Source: JALYNX01 sp963724825 (lineage in GTDB: Bacteria > Actinomycetota > Acidimicrobiia > Spongiisociales > ZC4RG35). From it: DNA of 64,000 bases. Position 1 is the first letter of the stretch, and every line of letters starts with the position of its first letter. The position numbers were made by a program, and so were the translations under genes. The notes under the pieces are model-generated. The model made no database searches and was not told where the DNA came from. It worked only from the letters and a program-made list of their open reading frames with translations. The stretch lies in the NCBI GenBank assembly GCA_963724825.1, contig CAVRWT010000004.1, positions 104,378 to 168,377 on the forward strand, read 5' to 3'. Of this stretch, positions 46,361-55,178 are shown one piece after another.

Positions 46361-48138
46361 ATGCCGTTCCTCCTGTCCCTCTTGCTGGCCATCAGCACCG
46401 TGGGCCCTCAACCCGCCGCCCCCGATGAGAGCGTGACCGTCCGGCTGTTGGTCCCGGAGGAGGCCAGCAAAGCGTTGGAGTCGAGTGGCATCGCCGCAGC
46501 CGCCGACATCGAAGGTCATCACCTGGGGTGGACTGAGATCGAGGTGCCGATCGACGGGACCATCGAGCAAACGGTCGCGACCATCTCAGAGTCGCTTGGG
46601 CAACCGGTGCTGGTCGAGCAGAAGTACCCATTGCTCGGCCCAACCGATGAGCCCAATTTCGTGGACCAGTGGTACCACCACAACACCGGCCAGACCAACG
46701 GCACCGCCGATGCCGACATCGACTCCCCGACGGCGTGGGGCAAGGCGCTCGGCACGGGCGTTGTGGTTGCCGTGATCGATTCTGGCGTCGATATGACCCA
46801 TCCCGACCTGAGCACTCAGATCTGGGCCAACAACGATCCGGCCGGCGGCGGTGACGGTGACGGAAACGGATTCGTCGACGACTTTCGTGGTTGGGACTTC
46901 GTCGACGACGACAACAACCCGACTCCGATCGCAGGGCCGAACGCCGCTCACGGCACGGAGGTGGCCGGTGTGATTGCCGCGGCAAGCAACGGCGTCGGCA
47001 TAGTCGGGGTGGCGCCGGGGTCGAAAGTCATGGTGCTCCGCGCCTGTGACTCGACGGGATGTTGGAGTCTGCAGGCCGCCGAGGCCATCTACTACGCGGC
47101 CGACAACGGGGCCGATGTGATCAACCTCTCATTCGGCGGGCTTGGCGAAGAAGACCCACTTCTCGAGGACGCCATTGCCCATGCCCGATCCCGGAATGTG
47201 GTCGTGGTGGCTGCGGCCGGTAACGAGCATCGCAACCTTGACAACCTCGGCCCTGGCCAGCAGTTCATCCCCGCAGGGATACCGCTCTCCAACATCATCT
47301 CGGTCGGGGCCAGTGACGACGCCGACAACCTGGCCGCCGATTTCAGCAACTACGGACCAGAGACAGTCGATCTCGCCGCTCCGGGCGTCGACGTATTCAG
47401 TACCGGGATCGTCAGCACCGCCCCTTATGTGTTTGTGAGTGGAACCTCCTTCTCGTCACCGATGGTGGCTGGGGCAGCCGCGGTGCTCTTGTCGCACGAT
47501 CCCGGCATCGGATACCAGGAGTTGATCGCACGACTCGAAGGATTCGCCGACCACCCTGGAGGGGTGGCCGGGTTGACCGGATATGGTCGACTCAACATCG
47601 GCCGCAGCGTGACACTGCGCTTCGTCGATACCGCCGGTTCGGTATTCGTCGAGTCAATCGACTGGCTGGCCGAGCGAAACATCACCCAGGGTTGCAACCC
47701 TCCGTTCAATCACCGCTACTGCCCGCAGAACTCGGTGTCTCGCGGCGAAATGGCGGTGTTCCTGTCCCGGGCATTCCACCTTCCGACGACATCGACCAAC
47801 TTCTTCGACGACGACAACGGGGAGTTCTACGAGGCGGCAGCCAACAACCTGGCCGCCGCCGGCCTGACCGTGGGCTGTGGGACACGCCGCTATTGCGGTG
47901 GCGACGACATCAGACGGGACGAAATGGCGGCGATGCTGGCCCGGGCCACTCACATCCCCAATTCGACGACGGACTTCTTCCTCGATGACGAGGGTTCGGT
48001 TTTCGAAAATGCGATCAACAAGATCGCGGCGGCCGGGATCACATTGGGCTGCAACCCACCGACCAACAACCGCTATTGCCCCCAGGACCTGGTGACCCGG
48101 GGCCAGATGGCGGCATTCATCAAGAGGCTGTGGGGTAG
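46361..48138 (+). CDS. Secreted subtilisin-family serine protease with three SLH-like Cys repeats (stop lost by one base)
   Basis: From MPFLLSLLLAISTVGPQPA, a signal peptide, then a propeptide-like region (about 20-95). The S8 catalytic domain has Asp140 in AVIDSGVDMTHPDL, His197 in NAAHGTEVAG, the oxyanion Asn288 in AAGNE, and Ser363 in GTSFSSPMVAG. Residues 421-592 are three SLH-like repeats of the long-short-long type, ending AFIKRLWG. In its partner proteins the chain stops at this point. Here a GGGG run at 48132-48135 is followed by TAG one base out of frame, so the frame reads on into the next gene. One missing G explains this, and I end the gene at 48138. It probably processes or degrades proteins at the cell surface. 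Confidence 0.88.
47621..48135 (+). repeat. Three SLH-like cysteine-pair repeats in the subtilase
   Basis: Unit cores are GCNPPFNHRYCP, the short variant GCGTRRYCG, and GCNPPTNNRYCP. The order and the variant middle unit are the same as in the SpoIID-like protein, which points to duplication of the whole triple module. Confidence 0.85.
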
Positions 48139-48151
48139 GCCGCGCCAGAGT

Positions 48152-48277
48152 TGCCCCCTCCGTCGCCTCGGCGACACCTCCCCCAACGTCGCTTCGCTCC
48201 GGGGGAGGAAACAGCCTTCATTTCTCCCCCAGCGAACGAATGAGCGTTGGGGGAGCCGGCGAAGCCGGGAGGGGGCA
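48152..48277. repeat. Cloverleaf-like palindromic intergenic element
   Basis: Outer arms TGCCCCCTCC (48152-48161) and GGAGGGGGCA (48268-48277) are perfectly complementary. Inside lie four hairpins: GTCGCC/GGCGAC (48162-48175), CCTCCCCC/GGGGGAGG (48177-48208), CTCCCCCA/TGGGGGAG (48224-48255) and CCGGC/GCCGG (48256-48268, sharing one base with the outer arm). It fills most of the gap between the subtilase and the next glycosyltransferase. It looks like a REP/MITE-type element or a complex terminator. Only one copy is in this window. Confidence 0.75.
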
Positions 48278-48331
48278 TGCCGCCGCGACACGTCGCAGGG
48301 GACAACCGAAGGACGGTTCTACGATTCCGCC

Positions 48332-50065
48332 GTGCGGATATGCCTCGTGGCGCCGAATGACGCCCTCTACGACCCTCGGGCCCGTGTCTCACGATTCGTT
48401 CTGGAGAGGGCTGGCCATGAGGTCACTCTGGTGATGCCAGGCTCCGGCCCCAACGAACGAGGCGTGGTCCAGGTCGATGCCGGCCGCCCCAGCCTCTTTC
48501 GCCGCCTGTCCGGAACTTCACCGGAGAAACGCTCCACCCACCTCACCGAAGCTCTCGCCTTGGCGGCGGCCGCCACCACCTCGATGCTCTACATCCCCAC
48601 CGACCCCCGTGCCCTCGAAGCCGCCATCAAGGCGGCCAGGGCGACGGGCGGGGCGGTGGTCCGCTCACCAAAGATGCCACCAGCAGGCGAACTCGACCTC
48701 ATCGACCTCGCGCCGACCCATCCCGATCTTGCATCCCCGGTGGCCGGGCTGGGCAGGTTCCACACGCCGAACGACGACCGGGCCCCGTACCACCCCGAGC
48801 CCGGACGTCATGCGAGCCGAAAGGTGGTCCTCTGCTTTCGCAAGTCCGAGATCAACCCGGGCAAGTACCTCGAGGAGGGACTGAGGAGAAGCGGCGCCGA
48901 GGTTCGCCTCGAGACCGAGGCCATCGACCTGAGCGAGGTCGACCCCTCGACTGACTTCATCATCTTCGTCGAAGGCCCGTATCCGGCTCTCGATGTCAAG
49001 GGAGAGACTCCGGTTCCGGTGCTTTTCTGGTTTCACCACGGAGAGCACCATCTGCACGCCAACACCAGGCTCGCCGACCGTTACCACGCCGATGCGGTGC
49101 TCATGGCCCATTCCTGGCATCTCGCCCCATGGCTTCAGGCCCCGGTCCACCGATTTCCATTCGGCATGGCCACCGAATTGCTCGACCCGAGCCGCCGTCT
49201 GATCGAGCGTCGATACGACGTGGCGATGGTCGGCGCCAAAATCCGTGGCGGAGGCCCCTACGGGCGGCGCCAACAACTCGTCGCCGAGCTCGAGGCCGAA
49301 CGGCCTGCGAGCACATTGGGGTTTCGCGAGCAGGTCTCCGCTCAAGAAATGGCGACCCTCTACGGCAACGCGCGAATCGTCATCAACGAAGGCGGAACCC
49401 GTCACTATCCGATCACGATGCGGGTGCTCGAGGCCGTCGGCTCCGGAGCGGTCCTTCTCTCTGATCGGTTGCCCGGCATGGAGATGCTGCTGGACGAGGG
49501 CTCGCAATACGCCCTGCTCGGAGAGGACGTCGCCGCCGACGTAGCCCGTCTCCTCGACGACATGGAGGTCCTGCAGGCAACGGCAGACTCGGCGTTGGCT
49601 AGGGCCACGGGGTTGCACACCTACGACCATCGCGTCGACGAGCTCTTCGAGATCGCGGCTGCAACCGAGAAGCGCGTCATCAACCCCACGATCTTCGACT
49701 CGACTCTCGCTGCTGTGATCGATCGGGACGTTGAAGTGCAGCGCGTCGCCCAACTCGGTGCCCCGGAACTGACAACGCAGCTCCGCAGCCGGGAAATCTG
49801 GGACGCGGCAACATTGAGCCCCAACCGCCTCGAGCCCGCCAAGATGGAGACGGTGGCGATTCGAGGAGACGACCTGGCCGGGCTCGACGACTTGCTCCGT
49901 TCGGCTCGCCGCTACATCTACGTTGAGGGAAGAGCAGAGGGGCTGACTGATTTCTTGGATCGTGAGGCGCCCCAAGCCTCCGTGGAGGAACGGGACGGCG
50001 TCCTCAGAGTGGACCTGATGGCCCCCAGCTATCGGATCATGCCATTCGAAGTGAGGGACTCGTGA
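48332..50065 (+). CDS. GT-B glycosyltransferase, CgeB-like
   Basis: About 577 residues from the GTG at 48332 (VRICLVAPNDALYDPRARV). There is an N-terminal nucleotide-free half with GHEVTLVMPG, a central region (about 160-280) with FIIFVEGPYPAL and FWFHHGEHH, and a C-terminal donor-binding half: YDVAMVGAKIRGGGPYGRR, ARIVINEGGTRHYPITMRVLEA and AVLLSDRLPGMEMLL, typical of the CgeB/Glyco_trans_1_2 group. A tail of about 130 residues follows. In this sequence it is fused in frame to the subtilase through a 65-residue nonsense linker; I treat that as an artefact. A TACGAT box lies 6 bases before the GTG, suggesting a leaderless mRNA. It overlaps the next gene by 4 bases. Confidence 0.8.
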   Translation: MRICLVAPNDALYDPRARVSRFVLERAGHEVTLVMPGSGPNERGVVQVDAGRPSLFRRLSGTSPEKRSTHLTEALALAAAATTSMLYIPTDPRALEAAIKAARATGGAVVRSPKMPPAGELDLIDLAPTHPDLASPVAGLGRFHTPNDDRAPYHPEPGRHASRKVVLCFRKSEINPGKYLEEGLRRSGAEVRLETEAIDLSEVDPSTDFIIFVEGPYPALDVKGETPVPVLFWFHHGEHHLHANTRLADRYHADAVLMAHSWHLAPWLQAPVHRFPFGMATELLDPSRRLIERRYDVAMVGAKIRGGGPYGRRQQLVAELEAERPASTLGFREQVSAQEMATLYGNARIVINEGGTRHYPITMRVLEAVGSGAVLLSDRLPGMEMLLDEGSQYALLGEDVAADVARLLDDMEVLQATADSALARATGLHTYDHRVDELFEIAAATEKRVINPTIFDSTLAAVIDRDVEVQRVAQLGAPELTTQLRSREIWDAATLSPNRLEPAKMETVAIRGDDLAGLDDLLRSARRYIYVEGRAEGLTDFLDREAPQASVEERDGVLRVDLMAPSYRIMPFEVRDS

Positions 50066-52552
50066 GCGTCGACCCATCATTGCCTCGGCTCGCCATCGTC
50101 ATCCCGGCCTACAACCGCACCGATGTGCTGGCCAAGACCTTGGGTGCCCTATCGGCGCAGGATTACCCCGCCGCCTCCCTCACGGTCGTGGTGGCAGACG
50201 ACGGCTCGTCCGAGGACGTGAAGGCGGTCGTCGACGCATGGCAGCCCCCGTTCTCCAAGCTCTACGTCCGTCAGGACCATGACGGGTTCGGTGCCGGGCG
50301 TGCCCGCAACCTCGGCGCCCATGCGGTGCCGTCCGACGTCATCATCTTCCTCGACTCGGATGCCCTCGTCTCCACGGACTTCGCATCGAAACACGCTGCC
50401 TGGCATGTCGACGATCCCAAATCGGTCGTGATCGGGGGAAGGGTGCATCTCAGCTCGACAGACCTGAGTGTCGAGCAGCTCGAAGTTGGCGGGGTCGACT
50501 TCACAACTCAGTCGTTCGAAACCCGCGGGGACTTCAGATCGGTCCTCACCCGCCGCACCTCCCGCCTCCAGAACACGGATGAGGGCTACCGGGCCTTTGT
50601 GTCGTCCAACGTCTCCCTTCCCACTTCACTTTTCGAATCGACCGGTGGGTTCGATGCCCGATTCCGCTGGTGGGGAAGCGAAGACTCCGAGTTCGGGTGG
50701 CGGCTCTGGCAAGCCGGAGCGACCTTTGTCGCCGATGAGACAGCCCGGATCTATCACCAGATCGATTCGGATACGGCCGGGGGCGAGGAAGGCAGACAAC
50801 AAGCCCGGGAGCTGAATCGGGGGCTGCTGGCGAGCCTGGTTCCCCAACGGTTCTACCGAAAGGGCATGCCTGAGCCCCCGCCCGAGGTTCCGAAGTTCTC
50901 GGTTCTGGTCCACGACATCCCCGAGGCGGCACCCAAAGCCTGGTGGCGCTCGATGATCGGCCAGACCCTGCCCGACTTCGAACTCGTGTTTCTCGCGAAC
51001 GGCGCAGAACACGATCCCTTTGCAGGCGCGGCTGAGGGCGAGCGGCGGATCTCGTTCGTCGAGGATCTCGAATCTGCCATCGAGGCGTCACGCGGTGAGT
51101 ACCTGCTGTTTCTCGACGGGCATGCCGCCCCCGGACCGTCGCTTCTCCAGAACCTCCGAAAGAGGCTGGACGACCGCCCGACAGCAACCGGGCTGACATA
51201 TCGGCATCGAGACCCCGATGGGTGCGCTATCCCGGCCAGAGGATCTGCACCGCCTCCAGGAGGACTGGGGCACGGAGTTGCCGCTGGCGTTCGCCGTGCG
51301 TCGTCGCCCATTGATCAGACTTCTCGACCAGGGGGTCGAAGCGTCGGTAGCGATCTCTGACCTTCATGGTGGCGAAGCCACGATCCACACCGCACAGGCC
51401 TTGGTCGCCTTGCCCGGGGCGGCACGCACCGAACGACCTCCCGGCTTCTCGTTTGCCAAGAGCCAGTCGCGTCAACTTTTCGAAGCCACTCAACTCGGAG
51501 CAGGGCCCGCTCTACAAACAGGGCTTCGCCTGGTCAAGCACAGACTCCGGCCACCACGGCCCATACGCGAGAAGGCGCCGGTCACTGCCGACCGAATCCC
51601 GGGGATTCGCTACGTGGGCTGGGTCGGCAAGGACAATCTGGGTGATGAGGCCATGCTCGACGCGACCCGCGATCTCCTTCCGTGGGGGGAGATCGATGTC
51701 AGGGGCGAGGCAAAGGACCTCTTGCTTCTCGGTGGGGGCACTCTCATCAACCGGAACCAGTACTTGAAGTGGCTGACCGAACGCGACTCTCCCCGGATCG
51801 AGCGGGCGGTTTACGGGACCGGCGTCGCCAGCCCGGGGTTTTGGGGTCTCACCGAGGATCCATCGGAGTGGCTGCGGTGGCTGGGGACATGCGCCTATGT
51901 CGGGGTCCGCGGGCCACGATCTGCGGAGACCCTCCAGGGCTGGGGGTACAAGGGCGAGTTCGAGGTCTGCGGCGACCCGGCCCTTGCCCTCGAACCGATA
52001 ACACTGAAAGATATCTCTGGTTCGGTGCTGGTGGCACCCGCTTGGACCAACGGTGAGCTCTGGGGCGAATCCGATCAAGCCGTCTACACGGAGCTCGCCG
52101 TCCGCGATCCGTGCCTGGGAGGGTGAGGGCCGCGAGGTGACTCTTGATGTCGTGCCACCCCACCGACGACCGGCCGATCCTCCTGATCAAGGACATGCTC
52201 GGCAACAGCGGCGCCAAGTACATCACCGGCTACCTGAGCGTTCAGGAGAGTCTGGAGACCATTGCCGTCGGCGTCCATCGTGGTCGGAGAGCGCCTCCAC
52301 GCCTGCGTCCTGGCTGCCGCCGCCGGGAGACCTTTCGTTTCAATCGAGTATCGACCCAAGCTGAGGGATTTTGCCGACTCGGTGGGGATGGGTGAATACC
52401 TCGTCCGTACCGACGAGATCAGCAGTGGCCGCCTGACTGAGCTGGTCGGGCACCTGGCGGCGGCGCCAGAGCCGATGCTCAGTGCGGTCGGCTCCTACCG
52501 ACAACTTCTCAAAGCCGCCAGCAAGACGATCGAGGACGCCGTCAAAGCATGA
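50062..52552 (+). CDS. GT2 glycosyltransferase fused to polysaccharide pyruvyl transferase (four frameshifts)
   Basis: From MSVDPSLPRLAIVIPAYNRTD, a GT2 domain (about 9-260) with VVADDGSSED, the DXD motif FLDSDA, and GGFDARFRWWGSEDSEFGWRL. A second, shorter GT-A-like stretch follows. Near 51225 the frame shifts to ALSRPEDLHRLQEDWG and runs without a stop into a PS_pyruv_trans domain: YVGWVGKDNLGDEAML and DLLLLGGGTLIN. Further shifts near 52105, 52155 and 52260 join REVTLDVV, DRPILLIKDMLGNSGAKYI and SIVVGERLHACVLAAAAGRPFVSI. The total is about 830 residues. Pyruvyl transferases add ketal pyruvate from PEP to glycans; CsaB does this to make SLH ligands. Whether it is one protein or two genes merged by an indel is uncertain, because no start-like site is seen between the domains. 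Confidence 0.7.
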
Positions 52553-54042
52553 CCAAGGTCGTGCTGGCAACCAGTAACGGGACAGGGATGGGCCATCTCA
52601 CCCGCCAGGCTGCGGTCGCTCTAGCCATGGGCGCCGAGCACTCGCCAACGTTGTTCTCGCTATCGGTGGGCCTGCCCCTGGCCACTGGTCTTGGGATCAA
52701 CGGCGAGTACTGCCCGAGCTACGACGAGCCCTGGGTCGCAGGCCGGGCATGGCACGGATACCTTCGGGATCGGCTGATCGCCTTCGTCGAGGAGACGGAA
52801 GCCAAAGCCGTGCTCTTCGACGGGGTGGCGGTCTATCCGGGTCTCTCAGCGGCCCGCTCGGCGCTTCGGGATGTTGCCTTCATTTGGCTGCGGCGCGGGA
52901 TGTGGCGACAGCAAACCAACGAATCGCAATTGCGCCGCTCGAGCTTCTTCGACCTGGTCATCGAGCCGGGTGATCTCGCCGCTGACTCGGATCTCGGGCC
53001 GACAGCGGGTGAGCGGAGGGTGACGAGGGTATCCCCGATAAGCCTCCTCGAAGTGATCGATCCGTTGTCGAGAGACGAGGCGCGCCAAGAGCTCGGATTG
53101 CCTCTCGATCGCGAGATCGCCCTGGTGACTCTGGGATCAGGGCGCCTCGGCGACGTCACCGGGCCAGGCGAGGTCGCCCTCAATACGCTGCTCGAAGACA
53201 GCGACTTCCATGTGGCGGTGACCAGGCCTGCCGTGGCCCGAAATGCCGTCGAGATCTCCGCCACCGACCGGTTGAGCGAGATCCGGAATGTCTATCCCCA
53301 GGCCGGATACCTGTCCGCCTTCGACCTGGCCGTCAGCTCTGCCGGATACAACGCAGTCCACGAGTTGATACCCGCCGGAGTGCCTTCGCTGTTCGTGGCC
53401 AACACCTCCACACGCACCGACGACCAGGAAGCGAGGGCCCGACGTCTCGAAGAGTTGGGTCTCGGGCTTCAGGCCCGGGACAACAACCCTCAGGAGGTCG
53501 AAACCGCTCTCCGGCGTCTATGCGACCCTGGCGCCCGCCAGGACCTGGCCGCAGCCGCGGCCGCCACTCGACCGTCGATCAATGGTGCGCACGAGGCCGG
53601 CGCCATCACCTTGGAAGTCGGCGAGGGGTTCACCAGACGGCGTCGAAGCCCGGGTGTCGTCATTTCCCAGCAGGTGCAGGTTGGTAAGGAATCGGTGAAA
53701 GGCGCCCTTGGAGACGAACGCACCAACTCGCTGAAGCGCCTGTTGGGACGGGAGCCCTCACCAATCGGGCCCAAGGCCAAAGTGCGAATCGTGGGGACCC
53801 CACAACCTTCAACCGGTCTGGATCCTTTGCCGCTCGCCGTGACCGAGTCGTTGCGACGAGAGGACCTCGACTTGGGGACTCCGATCGAACACCTGCTTCC
53901 GGGTTCGAGCCCCGGCTACCGGGAGAAGCGTATGGAGATCATCGCCACCTACTACGAGGTGGACGCAGCGAAGGGGCTGTGGCCTGGCCAGAGCCCCAGG
54001 GCCCTGACGAAGAAGGTGGCCATCTCCCCTCGGGAGAGCTGA
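52549..54042 (+). CDS. MurG-like GT-B glycosyltransferase
   Basis: A 497-residue protein beginning MTKVVLATSNGTGMGHLTRQ, the glycine-rich acceptor loop of MurG/GT28-type enzymes. The C-terminal half has IALVTLGSGRLGD, the donor-site segment AFDLAVSSAGYNAVHELIPAGVPSLFVANTSTRTDDQEARA (read as AVSSAGYNAVHEL and GVPSLFVAN), matching UDP-sugar-binding GT-B folds. About 130 further residues follow, rich in charged residues and without a recognisable domain. It overlaps the upstream gene by 4 bases (ATGA). Its last 91 bases overlap the convergent M23 gene; an undetected indel there could have lengthened it. Acceptor unknown. Confidence 0.78.
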   Translation: MTKVVLATSNGTGMGHLTRQAAVALAMGAEHSPTLFSLSVGLPLATGLGINGEYCPSYDEPWVAGRAWHGYLRDRLIAFVEETEAKAVLFDGVAVYPGLSAARSALRDVAFIWLRRGMWRQQTNESQLRRSSFFDLVIEPGDLAADSDLGPTAGERRVTRVSPISLLEVIDPLSRDEARQELGLPLDREIALVTLGSGRLGDVTGPGEVALNTLLEDSDFHVAVTRPAVARNAVEISATDRLSEIRNVYPQAGYLSAFDLAVSSAGYNAVHELIPAGVPSLFVANTSTRTDDQEARARRLEELGLGLQARDNNPQEVETALRRLCDPGARQDLAAAAAATRPSINGAHEAGAITLEVGEGFTRRRRSPGVVISQQVQVGKESVKGALGDERTNSLKRLLGREPSPIGPKAKVRIVGTPQPSTGLDPLPLAVTESLRREDLDLGTPIEHLLPGSSPGYREKRMEIIATYYEVDAAKGLWPGQSPRALTKKVAISPRES

Positions 54043-55061
54043 CGGTCGGGGCAGAAGTTGTCGTTGGTGGGCGGGTTGCATCCGACGGTTATCCCGGCAT
54101 TCGCCAGTTTGTTGATCGAAGCCTCGAACTGGTTACCGCTGTCATCGGTGAAGAAGTCGGTCGCCTCCGGGTTCTCGTACTGGAAGGCTCGCACCAACAA
54201 CTCGGCCATCTCGTCGCGCTCCAAGGGCCGATCCGGGCAGAAACTGTTCTCGTCGCATCCAAATCCGATCCCGGCGATCTGGATCTTGTCGATTGCGATC
54301 TCGAACAGGTGACCATCGACATCGTCGTATGCGGCGGTCCCCGTCGTCTGGTTGAGATGAAGGGCCCGGGCGATGAAGGCCGCCATCTCGCCGCGAGTGA
54401 TGTTGCGTTGCGGGCAGAACTTGGTGTTCAGGGGCGGATTGCACCCGACCGTGATGCCAGCCACGAAGATCTTGTCGATGTTGGCCTGATGTACCGACGT
54501 CTCGTCGTCGTTGAATTGACCGACCCAGTTCCCTTCGGCCTTGATCAGATACGGGTAGGGGTCGATCGCCACTCCGTTCTGTCGTAACTCGAAGTGGAGA
54601 TGGGAGGCTCCCGCCTCGGCGTTGCCCGAGTCCCCCACCCAGCCGATCACCTGGCCCTTGGTGACTACCGACCCGTCGACGATCCCGGGAGCGATCCCCC
54701 ATCCCTTGCCGTCGTCGCTGTAGGACCCATCCGTGTTTTGCGTGTCGTTGTTGAGGTGGATGTATCGGGTTTGCCACCCGTTCCCGTGGTCGATGCCAAG
54801 GCCACAACATGCGGTGGGAACCCAATCGACCACTCCATCGGCCGCGGCCAAAACAGGGATTCCCTTGGCAGCCATGATGTCGACACCTTCGTGACGCCGG
54901 GAGCAATTGGTTCCCCGGCAGTCACCAAAAGAATCGGTGGTCCGATGGGTGCCGTCGAGAGGAAAGTCGATTTGTGCCGGATCGAAAGTCGCCGCCACGG
55001 CAGGGGCAGCAAAGGCCACAAGTGTGACCAAGGCTGACACCAGCACAATCAGACGACGCAC
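53952..55061 (-). CDS. Secreted M23 (LytM) peptidase-like protein with three SLH-like Cys repeats
   Basis: From the GTG at 55061 (VRRLIVLVSALVTLVAFAAPAVAA), a signal peptide, then an M23 domain (about 30-185). The zinc ligands fit His57 and Asp61 in RRHEGVDI and His156 in SHLHFELR, with His154 as catalytic partner. Cysteines in GDCRGTNCSRR and TACCGLG may be disulfide-bonded. Residues about 183-369 are three SLH-like repeats. M23 enzymes cut peptidoglycan cross-links or are inactive regulators; all metal residues are present here. An ATG at 55124 would add 21 residues. A GGAGGT at 55078-55083 is too far from the GTG to be a standard site. It is divergent from the gene at 55179. Confidence 0.85.
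   Translation of the reverse strand: MRRLIVLVSALVTLVAFAAPAVAATFDPAQIDFPLDGTHRTTDSFGDCRGTNCSRRHEGVDIMAAKGIPVLAAADGVVDWVPTACCGLGIDHGNGWQTRYIHLNNDTQNTDGSYSDDGKGWGIAPGIVDGSVVTKGQVIGWVGDSGNAEAGASHLHFELRQNGVAIDPYPYLIKAEGNWVGQFNDDETSVHQANIDKIFVAGITVGCNPPLNTKFCPQRNITRGEMAAFIARALHLNQTTGTAAYDDVDGHLFEIAIDKIQIAGIGFGCDENSFCPDRPLERDEMAELLVRAFQYENPEATDFFTDDSGNQFEASINKLANAGITVGCNPPTNDNFCPDRQLSRGEMATFFVRALGLWPGHSPFAASTS
53979..54515 (-). repeat. Three SLH-like cysteine-pair repeats in the M23 protein
   Basis: Unit cores are GCNPPLNTKFCP, GCDENSFCP and GCNPPTNDNFCP. The middle unit is again a shortened variant, though its sequence differs from the short unit of the subtilase and SpoIID-like proteins. Confidence 0.85.
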
Positions 55062-55178
55062 AAATTCACCAAAACTTGTACCTCCTATCGGACGCCTACC
55101 CGGATCACTTGAATTCCAAACCAAGCGGTTCGATCCGGTTCAGCAACCCTGTGGCGGGTTACCGTTTCCCCGTTCGCC

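Noticed and set aside
46244..50065. A single 1273-residue protease-glycosyltransferase protein
   Set aside because: The linker is translated palindromic intergenic DNA, the paralogous repeat proteins stop at the same place, and a GTG with an upstream TACGAT box begins the second protein.
48665..50080. Minus-strand frame of 471 codons
   Set aside because: It is the complement of the CgeB-like gene, which has clear motifs. The minus translation has none.
42705..55061. Reading the GCNPPTN repeats as EGF-like or toxin-like cysteine motifs
   Set aside because: There are only two cysteines per unit, and the surrounding helix pattern with TRGEMA fits an SLH-like frame far better.
55078..55083. GGAGGT as ribosome site of the M23 gene
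   Set aside because: It lies 18 bases from the GTG at 55061, too far, and no in-frame start sits at normal spacing.
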